The notes under the pieces: generated by a model | What the model was told of the DNA's origin: nothing | The model's input: only the letters and a program-made list of their open reading frames with translations | Database searches by the model: none | Part shown: one piece after another, positions 39,693 through 48,771 of the stretch | Position numbering within the stretch: position 1 is the first letter of the stretch | Layout of the letters: every line of letters begins with the position of its first letter | Position numbers and translations under genes: made by a program | Source: Pseudomonadota bacterium | GTDB lineage: Bacteria; Pseudomonadota; Alphaproteobacteria; Rickettsiales; UBA3002 | DNA length: 64,000 bases | Assembly (NCBI GenBank): GCA_040384265.1 | Contig: JAZKJM010000005.1 | Location: forward strand, 177,166 to 241,165 | Direction of reading: 5' to 3'

Positions 39693-41621
39693 CTATTTAT
39701 TCATCCGCGTCGTCACCAGATGATCCACCACTTCCGGGTTGAGCAGGGTGCTGGTGTCGCCGAGGGCATCCAGCTCGTTTTCGGCGATTTTGCGTAGGAT
39801 GCGGCGCATGATTTTACCGGAACGGGTTTTCGGCAAACCGGGGGTGAGATGCACAAAATCCGGCACCGCGAGGCCGCCGATATGCTGGCGCACATGCTGC
39901 TTGAGGGCGGCGGCAAGCGCCTCATCGCCCGTGACGGCAGCGTTGAGCGTCACGTAAGCATACACCCCCTGCCCCTTGATCGCATGCGGATAACCGACGA
40001 CGGCCGCCTCCGCCACCTGCGGGTGGGCTACAAGTGCTGATTCAATCTCCGCCGTGCCGAGCCGGTGGCCGGAAACGTTGATGACATCATCCACCCGCCC
40101 GGTGATCCAGTAATCGCCATCCGCATCGCGCCGCGCGCCATCGGAGGTGAAATAGCGCCCCGGCACGTGGGAGAAATAGGTCTGGATGAAGCGCGCATGG
40201 TCGCCCCAGATGCTGCGCGCCTGCCCCGGCCATGAATCGGCGATGCAGAGCATGCCCTCGGCCGCGCCGCTGAGCAGCGTGCCTTTGGCATCGTAAATTT
40301 CCGGCACCACGCCAAAGAACGGCTTGCTGCAGGAGCCTGGCTTCAGCGCTGTCGCGCCCGGCAGCGGCGTCAGCATATGGCCGCCGGTTTCGGTCTGCCA
40401 CCAGGTGTCGATCACCGGGCAGCGGCCCGCGCCGACCACGTTGTAATACCACAGCCACGCTTCCGGGTTGATCGGCTCGCCCACGCTTGCCAGCAGCTTG
40501 AGCGAGGCGCGCGAGGTGGCGGTGACAAACCCATCGCCCTGCGCCATCAACGCCCGCACGGCGGTGGGTGCGGTGTAGAACTTCGTCACCCGGTGCGCAT
40601 CCACCACCTGCCAGAAGCGCGAGGCATCGGGGTAATTGGGGACGCCTTCGAACATCAGCGTGGTGGCACCATTAGCCAGCGGGCCATAGAGAATATAGCT
40701 GTGCCCGGTGATCCAGCCCACATCCGCTGTGCACCAGTAGATATCGTCCGGCTGGAGGTCGAAGACATATTTCGTCGTCGTCGCCGCATAGATCATATAG
40801 CCGGCGATGGTGTGCAGCAGGCCCTTGGGCGTGCCGGTGGAGCCGGAGGTGTAGAGGATGAAAAGTGGGTCCTCCGCATCCATCACTTCGGGCACGCAGC
40901 TGTCGGGTTGGTTGGGCACCAGGTCGTGCCACACTACATCGCGGCCGGGCACCATCGCGACCGCGTCCGCGGTGAGGTTCAGCACCAGCACATGGCGCAC
41001 GGGCAGGCCGTTGATGGCGGCATCCACCGTCTCTTTCAGCGGGATGGTTTTGCCACCACGGCGGCTTTTATTGGCGGTGATGACGATGTCGCTCGCGCAA
41101 TCCTCGATCCGCCCGCGCAGCGAATCGGCCGAGAACCCGGCGAACACCACCGAATGCACCGCGCCAATGCGCGCGCAGGCCAGCATGGCAAAGGCTGCTT
41201 CCGGCACCATGGGCATATAGATCGTCACCCGGTCGCCTTTTTTAACGCCCAGCGCCTTCAGCGCATTGGCGGTTTTGCAGACCTCATCCAGCAACTGGCC
41301 ATAGCTGATATGGCGTACTTCATCCGGCGTGTCGCCCTCCCAGAGAATGGCGGTTTTCTGCGGCGTCGTGCGGGCATGGCGGTCGATGCAGTTCGCAGTG
41401 ATGTTGAGCTTGCCGCCCTCGAACCAGCGGATGGAAACATCGCCCTCAAAGCTGGTATTTTTTACCCGCGACCATGGCGCAACCCACTCGAATGCATTGG
41501 CAATGTCGCCCCAGAACCCTTCCGGGTCACGCACCGAGCGCGCATACATTGCCGCGTAGCCCGCCGCATCCACATGGGCGCTGCTGGCGATGGCACTCGG
41601 AACGGGAAAGAGGCTTTCCAT
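39693..41621 (-). CDS. acs: Acetyl-CoA synthetase
   Basis: 642 residues, usual Acs length. Adenylation motifs [43 protein letters not shown], and the lysine-acetylation site TRSGKIMRR near the C-terminus. It activates acetate via acetyl-AMP. Monocistronic; repeats lie on both sides. Confidence 0.97.
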   Translation of the reverse strand: MESLFPVPSAIASSAHVDAAGYAAMYARSVRDPEGFWGDIANAFEWVAPWSRVKNTSFEGDVSIRWFEGGKLNITANCIDRHARTTPQKTAILWEGDTPDEVRHISYGQLLDEVCKTANALKALGVKKGDRVTIYMPMVPEAAFAMLACARIGAVHSVVFAGFSADSLRGRIEDCASDIVITANKSRRGGKTIPLKETVDAAINGLPVRHVLVLNLTADAVAMVPGRDVVWHDLVPNQPDSCVPEVMDAEDPLFILYTSGSTGTPKGLLHTIAGYMIYAATTTKYVFDLQPDDIYWCTADVGWITGHSYILYGPLANGATTLMFEGVPNYPDASRFWQVVDAHRVTKFYTAPTAVRALMAQGDGFVTATSRASLKLLASVGEPINPEAWLWYYNVVGAGRCPVIDTWWQTETGGHMLTPLPGATALKPGSCSKPFFGVVPEIYDAKGTLLSGAAEGMLCIADSWPGQARSIWGDHARFIQTYFSHVPGRYFTSDGARRDADGDYWITGRVDDVINVSGHRLGTAEIESALVAHPQVAEAAVVGYPHAIKGQGVYAYVTLNAAVTGDEALAAALKQHVRQHIGGLAVPDFVHLTPGLPKTRSGKIMRRILRKIAENELDALGDTSTLLNPEVVDHLVTTRMNK

Positions 41622-41670
41622 AAGGCTGGCTCCGCACTGATTTCTAGGGCCATCCTACTCCTTTCGCCAT

Positions 41671-41730
41671 GCCAGCGAAAGCTGGAATACCATCTGTTTA
41701 CGCCGGAAGGTGGATTCCAGCTTTCGCTCC
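41671..41730. repeat. Palindromic repeat family 4
   Basis: Inverted arms CCAGCGAAAGCTGGAATACC and GGTGGATTCCAGCTTTCGCT with a short loop, in the divergent gap between acs and truA. Single copy in the window. Confidence 0.75.
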
Positions 41731-41756
41731 CCTGACGGAGCGGCTATAGGGGCACC

Positions 41757-42509
41757 ATGCCCCGCTACAAACTCACCATCGAATATGACGGCACCGACTA
41801 TTCCGGCTGGCAACGGCAGGAGGATGTGGTGACGGTGCAGGCCACTATCGAGGCGGCGGCGGCGCAGTTTCTGGGCACGGGCGCGCCTGTCACCATCCAG
41901 TGCGCGGGCCGCACGGATGCGGGCGTGCATGCGCGCGGCCAGGTCGCCCATATGGATTTGCCGGTGGCGCGCGAGACCGGTAATATCCTGCAAGGCATCA
42001 ACACGCTGCTGCGGCCGCACGCCATCGCCATTGTCGCCGTGCAGGAAGTGGCGGAGGATTTTCATGCCCGGTTTGGGGCCAGCAAGCGGCATTATCTCTA
42101 CCGCCTCGTCAACCGGCAGGCGCGCCTCGCGCTGGATGATCGCCGCGCATGGCATGTGCGCCGCACACTTGACCTTGATGCCATGAACGCAGGCGCGCAG
42201 CATCTCATCGGCCATCATGACTTTACGAGTTTTCGCGCCGGGGAATGCCAGGCCAAAAGCCCGATCAAAACGCTCGATACGCTGGAAGTGATCGCCCGCG
42301 AGAACCGGCCGGAACAGGTGATGATCCGCACCAGCGCCACCTCGTTCCTGCATCATCAGGTGCGCAACATGGTCGGCACGCTGGTCTATGTCGGCATCGG
42401 CAAATGGACACCCGACCAGGTGCGCACCGCCCGCGACGCCAAAGACCGCCGCGCCGGTGGCCCCATGGCCCCCGCGCATGGGCTGTATTTGATGAAGGTG
42501 GATTATTAA
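41757..42509 (+). CDS. truA: tRNA pseudouridine synthase A
   Basis: 250 residues. Catalytic aspartate in AGRTDAGVHARGQ at about 51-63; YDGTDYSGWQRQ at the start and the C-terminal HHQVRNMVGTLV are family marks. It modifies positions 38-40 of the tRNA anticodon arm. A family 1 repeat follows. Confidence 0.97.
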   Translation: MPRYKLTIEYDGTDYSGWQRQEDVVTVQATIEAAAAQFLGTGAPVTIQCAGRTDAGVHARGQVAHMDLPVARETGNILQGINTLLRPHAIAIVAVQEVAEDFHARFGASKRHYLYRLVNRQARLALDDRRAWHVRRTLDLDAMNAGAQHLIGHHDFTSFRAGECQAKSPIKTLDTLEVIARENRPEQVMIRTSATSFLHHQVRNMVGTLVYVGIGKWTPDQVRTARDAKDRRAGGPMAPAHGLYLMKVDY

Positions 42510-42552
42510 AATATCGCCACACCACGAAATAAGATGCCCATCTTAAAGATAT

Positions 42553-42643
42553 CGTCATTGCGAGCGAAGCGTGGCAATCCAGCCTTACTTTCTTCTTTCC
42601 GCACGCGGAGGGACTGGATTGCCGCGCTTCGCTCGCAATGACG
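42553..42643. repeat. Palindromic repeat family 1, copy b
   Basis: 91 bp between convergent truA and dapE. Its inner part (CCTTACTTTCTTCTTTCCG) is shared, inverted, with copy d at 56200. Confidence 0.9.
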
Positions 42644-42677
42644 TTTAGAGAGAGAGTCCGACCCTACTGGTCGCCAA

Positions 42678-43805
42678 CTACCGCGCGAAAAAGCGGCTGA
42701 GCATTTGCTCGTAAATCTTGGCGAGGCCTTCGAGGGTAGCCACTTCCACCCGCTCATCGACCATGTGCGAGGTGCGGCCGGTGGTGCCAAATTCGATCAC
42801 CGGGCAGTAATCCTTGATGAAGCGCGCATCCGACGTGCCGCCGGTGGTGCTGAGGCTTGGGCGCATACCCGTCACCGCTTGCACGGAATCCACCACGATG
42901 GCGGCGAGTGCCTCGTCACGCGTCAGGAAGGCTTCGCCGGTCAGGCGTGAGGTCAGCGCGTAGCTGCCAAAGGGTGCGAGGCGCGCGCGCACCCATGCAT
43001 CCACCGCCGCACCGGTATACTGGTCGTTGAAGCGCACGTTGAATTGCGCCGTCGCCACCGCCGGAATCATATTCACCGTCGGGTTGCCGACATCGATCGT
43101 CGTCACTTCCAGATTGCTCGGCGGGAAGAACTCGGTGCCCGCATCCAGCGGCTCGGCTTTCAGCGCATGCAGCATGTTCACGATGCGCGTCACCGGATTA
43201 TCCGCCAGCGCCGGATAGGCGGCGTGGCCTTGCTTACCCGTGACATTCAGGCGGAAACTGATGCTGCCGCGGCGACCGATCTTGGCCATTTCGCCCAGCA
43301 CATTCGGGTTGGTGGGCTCGCCGACAATGCAGGCGTCAATTTTCTCGCCGCGCGCGGCCAAAAACTCCAGCATCTTGCGCGTGCCGTTGATGGCGACGCC
43401 TTCTTCATCCTGCGTGATGAGCATGCTGATCGAGCCCGCATGGGCATCGCCAAGCTCCCGCACCGCGATCATGAATGCCGCAATCGCGCCCTTCATGTCT
43501 TCCGCACCGCGGCCATAGAGCTCGCCATCGATCACTTGCGGCGCGAAGGGCGGCACGCGCCAGGCGCTTTCATCGCCCGCGGGCACCACATCGGTGTGGC
43601 CAGCGAAGCAGAAATTGGGAGCCGCCGTGCCGCGACGCAGGTAGAGATTTTCTACCGGCGGCGTATTTTCATCCTCGAACGTCACCCGCGTCGCGACAAA
43701 GCCCAGCGGCGTGAGGAAGGCCTCGATCACATCGAACACCCCTGCTGTGGTGGGCGTCACGCTCGGGCAGCGCATCAGCGCGGTTGCGAGGGCAACGACG
43801 CTCAC
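42678..43805 (-). CDS. dapE: Succinyl-diaminopimelate desuccinylase
   Basis: 375 residues, M20 metallopeptidase fold. Metal ligands in [21 protein letters not shown] and the catalytic QDEEGVA. It makes LL-diaminopimelate for lysine and peptidoglycan. The GTG start overlaps the dapD stop by 4 bp (GTGA). Confidence 0.96.
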   Translation of the reverse strand: MSVVALATALMRCPSVTPTTAGVFDVIEAFLTPLGFVATRVTFEDENTPPVENLYLRRGTAAPNFCFAGHTDVVPAGDESAWRVPPFAPQVIDGELYGRGAEDMKGAIAAFMIAVRELGDAHAGSISMLITQDEEGVAINGTRKMLEFLAARGEKIDACIVGEPTNPNVLGEMAKIGRRGSISFRLNVTGKQGHAAYPALADNPVTRIVNMLHALKAEPLDAGTEFFPPSNLEVTTIDVGNPTVNMIPAVATAQFNVRFNDQYTGAAVDAWVRARLAPFGSYALTSRLTGEAFLTRDEALAAIVVDSVQAVTGMRPSLSTTGGTSDARFIKDYCPVIEFGTTGRTSHMVDERVEVATLEGLAKIYEQMLSRFFAR

Positions 43806-44632
43806 GCGCGCAGCAGTTCGTTGATGGAGGTTTTGGAGCGGGTTTTTTCGTCCACGCGCTTCACAATCACCGCGCAGGCCAGATGCGGGTCGCTCGGCGT
43901 TTTGCCCGGCAAGCTGCCCGGCACCACCACGGAATACGCTGGCACGCGGCCATACATCACTTCGCCGCTCGCGCGGTCCACAATTTTGGTCGATGCGCCG
44001 ATGAACACGCCCATGGAAATCACCGCGCCCTGCTCAACCACGACACCTTCCGCAATTTCGCTACGCGCGCCGATGAAGCAGTGATCCTCGATAATCACGG
44101 GCCCGGCCTGCAGCGGCTCCAGCACGCCGCCAATGCCGACACCGCCGGAAATATGGCAGTTCGCACCGATCTGGGCGCAGGAACCAATCGTCACCCAGGT
44201 ATCGACCATCGTGCCCTTACCGACATACGCGCCGATATTGACGAAGCTTGGCATCAAAATCACATCGTTGGCGATATAGGCGCCGCGGCGCACAAACGAG
44301 CCCGGAACCGCGCGGAAACCCGCTTCGCGGAACTGCGCTTCATCCCAGCCGTTGAATTTGAGGGGCACTTTATCGAACCATGCGGCGGCGCTGCCATTCA
44401 TTTGCGGGCCGCTGATGATCTGGTTATCGTTGAGGCGGAAGGAGAGCAAAATCGCCTGCTTCACCCATTGGTTAACCACCCATGCGCCGCTGGTTTTTTC
44501 GGCGACGCGCAGCTGCCCGGCATCGATCTGGCGGATAACGGCATCGACTGCATCGCGCACCGGGCCTTGGGTTTTGGTGGAAATCTCCGCGCGGGCGTCC
44601 CACGCGGCGGTGATGGTGGATTCAAGGTTCAT
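43802..44632 (-). CDS. dapD: Tetrahydrodipicolinate N-succinyltransferase
   Basis: 276 residues, left-handed beta-helix with hexapeptide repeats ([38 protein letters not shown]). It catalyses the step two before DapE. The ATG at 44632 gives the typical MNLESTI start; an ATG at 44644 is also in frame. It leads dapD-dapE. Confidence 0.97.
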   Translation of the reverse strand: MNLESTITAAWDARAEISTKTQGPVRDAVDAVIRQIDAGQLRVAEKTSGAWVVNQWVKQAILLSFRLNDNQIISGPQMNGSAAAWFDKVPLKFNGWDEAQFREAGFRAVPGSFVRRGAYIANDVILMPSFVNIGAYVGKGTMVDTWVTIGSCAQIGANCHISGGVGIGGVLEPLQAGPVIIEDHCFIGARSEIAEGVVVEQGAVISMGVFIGASTKIVDRASGEVMYGRVPAYSVVVPGSLPGKTPSDPHLACAVIVKRVDEKTRSKTSINELLRA

Positions 44633-44728
44633 ATGTCGCCCCATAAAATGATGCTGGGAGGCTTAGAACGGGCGGGCTTGCTTGGCAATCAAAACATCAC
44701 TATATAGCGGTGCAGAAACGAGGCACCC

Positions 44729-45289
44729 ATGTTCATCCAGACCGAAACCACCCCCAATCCCAACACCATGAAATTCCTGCCCGGGCAGGATGTTCTGGCC
44801 GATAAAACCGCGTTTTTCACCGACCGCGAGAACGCCAAGGCCTCGCCGCTGGCAAGCGCGCTGTTCGTGCTGAGCGACATTCGCGCGGTGTTTTTTGGTG
44901 GGGATTTTATCACCGTCACCAAAACCGAAGCGGCGACGTGGGATATTCTCAAACCGCAAATCCTGACCACCGTGATGGAGCATTACCAAAGCGGCCTGCC
45001 GCTGATGGCGGATGCGAAACCGGCAAAAACCGAAACCGCGAGCAGCTATTCGGAAGACGAACAAGAAATTGTCGATCAGATCAAAGAGCTGCTCGAAACC
45101 CGCGTGCGCCCGGCCGTTGCGCAGGATGGCGGCGATATTATCTTCCACAGCTTCAAGGATGGGATTGTGCATCTGGAAATGCACGGCTCCTGCGCGGGCT
45201 GCCCCAGCTCCACCGCCACCCTCAAAAGCGGCATCGAGAACATGCTGAAGCACTACATTCCCGAAGTGCTGAGCGTGGAGCCGGTTTAG
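44729..45289 (+). CDS. NFU-type Fe-S scaffold/carrier
   Basis: 186 residues. The N-terminal Nfu_N domain starts MFIQTETTPNPNTMKFLPG; the C-terminal NifU domain has the cluster-binding HGSCAGCPSS (CxxC) at about residue 150. It delivers [4Fe-4S] clusters to targets. It complements the iscSUA genes 13 kb away. A family 2 repeat follows. Confidence 0.94.
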   Translation: MFIQTETTPNPNTMKFLPGQDVLADKTAFFTDRENAKASPLASALFVLSDIRAVFFGGDFITVTKTEAATWDILKPQILTTVMEHYQSGLPLMADAKPAKTETASSYSEDEQEIVDQIKELLETRVRPAVAQDGGDIIFHSFKDGIVHLEMHGSCAGCPSSTATLKSGIENMLKHYIPEVLSVEPV

Positions 45290-45321
45290 CCGCTTACCCG
45301 CTGCCCCACACTCGCACCGCT

Positions 45322-45399
45322 TGTCACCCCGTCGCATGACGGGGTCCATCTACTTGTCCGAGATAGCAAGATGGATGCCGTCATAAAGACGGCATGACA
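45322..45399. repeat. Palindromic repeat family 2, copy a
   Basis: 78 bp bounded by TGTCACCCCGTCGCATGACG on the left and GACGGCATGACA on the right. It lies between convergent nfu and the flagellar-rod-like gene. Copies at 57872 and 62879. Confidence 0.88.
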
Positions 45400-45437
45400 C
45401 TAAATGATCCGGTATCACATTGAGGGGATAGGCGAGC

Positions 45438-45782
45438 TTACGCCTGAATATCGAGCAGGTATTTATCCATCTTGTCCTGCGCTTTGAGGACGATGATGTT
45501 GGCTTTCGCGCTGTAGGTGGCGATGTCGGCCTGGATCACTTCTTCATCCAGCGAGACATTCGGTTTTTCAACCGTCCCGCCGTTGCCATCGGGCACCGTG
45601 ACGGTGGCCGGGTTGCGGTTGACGACCGAAGTCGCCACCCCGCCATTGTCGTTTGTGCTTTGCGCAACGTCCTTGGCCTTAAAACCAATCACATCGGCGT
45701 TGGCGATATTTTCCGCCGCCGTCGATAAACGCTTTTCACTGGCATACAAGCCAGACAGCGCATTGCTGCTAACACTCACCAT
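45438..45782 (-). CDS. Solitary flagellar-rod-like protein
   Basis: 114 residues. The N-terminus (NALSGLYASEKRLSTAAENIANADVIGFKA) is the flagellar basal-body rod motif of FlgB/FlgC/FlgG, and the C-terminal helix (EEVIQADIATYSAKANIIVLKA) is the matching coiled-coil. It is shorter than FlgC (about 135) and no other flagellar gene is near. Perfect AAGGAG precedes the ATG. Confidence 0.8.
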   Translation of the reverse strand: MVSVSSNALSGLYASEKRLSTAAENIANADVIGFKAKDVAQSTNDNGGVATSVVNRNPATVTVPDGNGGTVEKPNVSLDEEVIQADIATYSAKANIIVLKAQDKMDKYLLDIQA

Positions 45783-45915
45783 CGAATCGCTCCTTCTTGA
45801 GCCCAGTACGAGCTTCTTGACTTACCCCTAACCTACACGAAATTTGTTAACAAAGCACCAAAAATATATCGGGCAGCGTGTATTTAGTCCCTAAAATGCT
45901 GGCTATTTATGGCGG

Positions 45916-48744
45916 TTATCGGCGGTGCATGGGCTTGAAGCCGCTGTCATCCGTGGATTTCTTTGGAGTGGCATCCTCGGCTTTTACCGGCGGCGTTTCA
46001 TCGAAAATGCTGAAAATGCCGCGCAGGAAGCCCGGCGTGAGGCCCGAGAGCGGGTTGACGCCAACATCGGGCTTATCATAGGTGCCATTCACCCAGTAAT
46101 TGAAGGCAATCAGCCCCTCGCCCTCACCGCCGACAATCATGCCGATCAGCGGGATTTTTCCGAGGATGGAGTTGAGCGCATAGGCCGGAACGACAACGCC
46201 TTTAAGGCCAAGCTTGGTGGTGGTCGTGTCTACCGTGCCGGCGACGGTGATGCCGATCGCCGTGCCGTTCGCCACGCCTTTGGCCACCGTAATAAGGCCC
46301 GCCCGCGAGGTGATATCCGCCGTCAGCTTATCGAAGGAAATACCGCTGCCAGTCAGCGCGTTTTGCAGCCCCGTAAGCGAGCCGATGGTGAGGATGCGCC
46401 CCAGGATCTGCGAGTTTTTGAGCGTGAACTCGCTGATGGTAAGGCGCGATTTCAATTCCGGCGGCGATTTTTTATCGTCATAGGTACCGTTCATGGCCAG
46501 CTTGCCCTTTGTCATGCGGTCGCTGATATCCAGCGCTTTGAGGAAGCTGCCCGCATCGCTCGCATTCAGGGTGAAGCGCCGCTCGCCCGCGTTGCGCGCA
46601 ATGCCGCCGCGCACCAGCGACGACCCGGCGTTGGCTTTAAAATCCGCCGATTCACACCGCGCAGCGCTGCAATCCAGCTTGCCTGTCACCTGGGTAAATG
46701 GCGCACCGGCGGCAAGCAGCAGCTCATCCAGGGCAATATCCAGCTTGATGGCCGGGAAATTCTTCAGCAGCGTGCTTTCACCGCCACCGCTACCATAGGC
46801 CACGCTGGCATCCAGCCGCTTGCCGGTGATGCTGACCTGCGAGCCGGAAGTTGCAGATTTATATTTCAGGCTGAAATCGTTGCGCGCTGCACCTTTTTGC
46901 CCTTCGCGGGATTTAACCTGAACGGTCATCGGCTGAGCGCCATCCTGCACCAGCTTCACATCGCTGATGCCAGTATCCGCCAATGCCAGCGAGCCGTTGA
47001 AGCCCATGCCCGCGTTGCTGGCCTTCAGCTCGCCGTTGATGGCGCTCGCGTTATAGCTGCCCGCGAGTTTGTTCTGTGCCACGTTAATGAGCTTGGTGCT
47101 GATGTCGTAATCCACCGCATCGAGATGGATCTCGTTGGGGTCACTGCTTGGGTTGCTGGAGAAGGCATTGAATTTCAGCTTCATCGCCGCTTCCACCGTG
47201 CCGCTGATGGTTTTTGCATCAAGGCCGATGCCATCATCAAAGGTGAAGTATTTGGAGCTGAGAAGCGCCACCGCATCGGCCGCCGGGGCAGTGGCTTCCA
47301 CGGTCGCTTCCATCGGGTTGTTGGGGCTGTTGAGTTCGGGGCACCACAGAATCGCTTTGGTAATTTTTGTGCCGCCCAGCATGCTGCCGCCGCCCCCTTC
47401 AACCTTCACCGTGGTGCCGGTGAAATGGGCGATGCCGTTCATTTTTTCAACCAGCGGGAAGCCCGGCAGATATTCAAACGTGATCTCGCGCGCATCCGCC
47501 ATCGCATCCACCGCGCCATCGGAAACGACCGGCGAGGAGAAATCCGTCGGGGTGAGGTTCAGCTTCAGCGTACCTTTGGCGGCGTAGCCGGATTTCAGCT
47601 TGGCGGTGATCCATGCGCGCGAATCGGGCGCCATGAACAGCGGCCAGTATTTGTAAATCTTCTTCACGTCGAGCTGGCTGGCTTCGCCGTCGGCGGTTGC
47701 ATACCAGCCGTCCTCCGCTTTGCGCACTTTGGCGCTGGCGGTAATGCTGGTATCCTCCAACGCCAGTTTGGCGCTGACAAGATCAATGGTCGGCCCGTTC
47801 CAATCCACTTGCGCGTTCACCGTGCTTTGGCCAAATTTCAGCGGCTCGGCAAACCATGGCGGCGCGGTCAGCACCGCACTGCGCGTGCCCAGCATCAGCG
47901 ACAGCGGGCCGGGCGTTTTATCCGCCTGCACTTTCTGCATCACCATGCCATCGAGCAGGCCGGTGGCGCTTACTTTATCCGGGCAGGCTGCAAACAGGCA
48001 GATGAACTGCGCCGGGAATTGCTCCACCTTCAGCGACAGCGTATGGCCTTGATCCTGGCGTTTGGCGACAAACTCGGCGCGCATATCGACCGGCTTATCA
48101 TCGAGCATAAATGGCATCTGCAGCGACGCGTCGAAATACCGGCCATGGCGCTCAACGTGCAGCGCCATGGCGCTGCTGACAATGTTCGCGCCGCTTTTCA
48201 CATCGGTGAAAGTGAGCTGCGCACGGTCGATGATGAAATCATGGAATGGCAATTCCGGCAGGCTGATGGTATTTTTCGGCCCACCCGTTTGCGCGGCGAA
48301 AAGCCCGTTCAGCGCCATGCGCGAACTGGCGCCTTCGAGCCCAAGCTCAACCGCCCCTTCTTGCGTGCGGGTGAGGAACAGGCGCGGCTCGTGCAGCGTG
48401 ACGGTGTGCAGCATATGGCGCGTGGGCAGGAAACCGATGGGGTCGATCGTCACAAACACGGCCGGTAATTGCGCGAACACATTGCCATCGCGCTTGGCGA
48501 AGGTGACGTTGGAAATGCGGACTTCACCCAGCTCCACCGCGTTGCGCCAATCGATCGACACATCGCCGATGGTGATGCTGTATGGCGCATCCGGCGGGTT
48601 GATGGCATCCAGAATCCAGGGCTTGGCGAAATTGAGCGTGCGCTGGTCGGCATGTAGCCAGATGGCAAGCCCAATCAGCAGCAGCAGCGCCGTGAGCAGC
48701 AGCAGCTTCAGCCATTTCATGCAATGTCGTAGATGCTTGACCAT
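45916..48744 (-). CDS. AsmA/YhdP-like envelope protein
   Basis: 942 residues. One N-terminal membrane helix (WLKLLLLTALLLLIGLAIWL) precedes a long repetitive beta-rich periplasmic part ending in an AsmA-like C-terminus (GVVVPAYALNSILGKIPLIG). Large AsmA/TamB-type proteins are thought to bridge the envelope and carry phospholipids to the outer membrane. The start at 48744 has GGA 8 nt upstream; ATGs further up overlap glnE. It diverges from glnE with 27 bp between. Confidence 0.85.
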   Translation of the reverse strand: MVKHLRHCMKWLKLLLLTALLLLIGLAIWLHADQRTLNFAKPWILDAINPPDAPYSITIGDVSIDWRNAVELGEVRISNVTFAKRDGNVFAQLPAVFVTIDPIGFLPTRHMLHTVTLHEPRLFLTRTQEGAVELGLEGASSRMALNGLFAAQTGGPKNTISLPELPFHDFIIDRAQLTFTDVKSGANIVSSAMALHVERHGRYFDASLQMPFMLDDKPVDMRAEFVAKRQDQGHTLSLKVEQFPAQFICLFAACPDKVSATGLLDGMVMQKVQADKTPGPLSLMLGTRSAVLTAPPWFAEPLKFGQSTVNAQVDWNGPTIDLVSAKLALEDTSITASAKVRKAEDGWYATADGEASQLDVKKIYKYWPLFMAPDSRAWITAKLKSGYAAKGTLKLNLTPTDFSSPVVSDGAVDAMADAREITFEYLPGFPLVEKMNGIAHFTGTTVKVEGGGGSMLGGTKITKAILWCPELNSPNNPMEATVEATAPAADAVALLSSKYFTFDDGIGLDAKTISGTVEAAMKLKFNAFSSNPSSDPNEIHLDAVDYDISTKLINVAQNKLAGSYNASAINGELKASNAGMGFNGSLALADTGISDVKLVQDGAQPMTVQVKSREGQKGAARNDFSLKYKSATSGSQVSITGKRLDASVAYGSGGGESTLLKNFPAIKLDIALDELLLAAGAPFTQVTGKLDCSAARCESADFKANAGSSLVRGGIARNAGERRFTLNASDAGSFLKALDISDRMTKGKLAMNGTYDDKKSPPELKSRLTISEFTLKNSQILGRILTIGSLTGLQNALTGSGISFDKLTADITSRAGLITVAKGVANGTAIGITVAGTVDTTTTKLGLKGVVVPAYALNSILGKIPLIGMIVGGEGEGLIAFNYWVNGTYDKPDVGVNPLSGLTPGFLRGIFSIFDETPPVKAEDATPKKSTDDSGFKPMHRR

Positions 48745-48771
48745 TGACGCCGTTCCAGAAACAATCAACTC

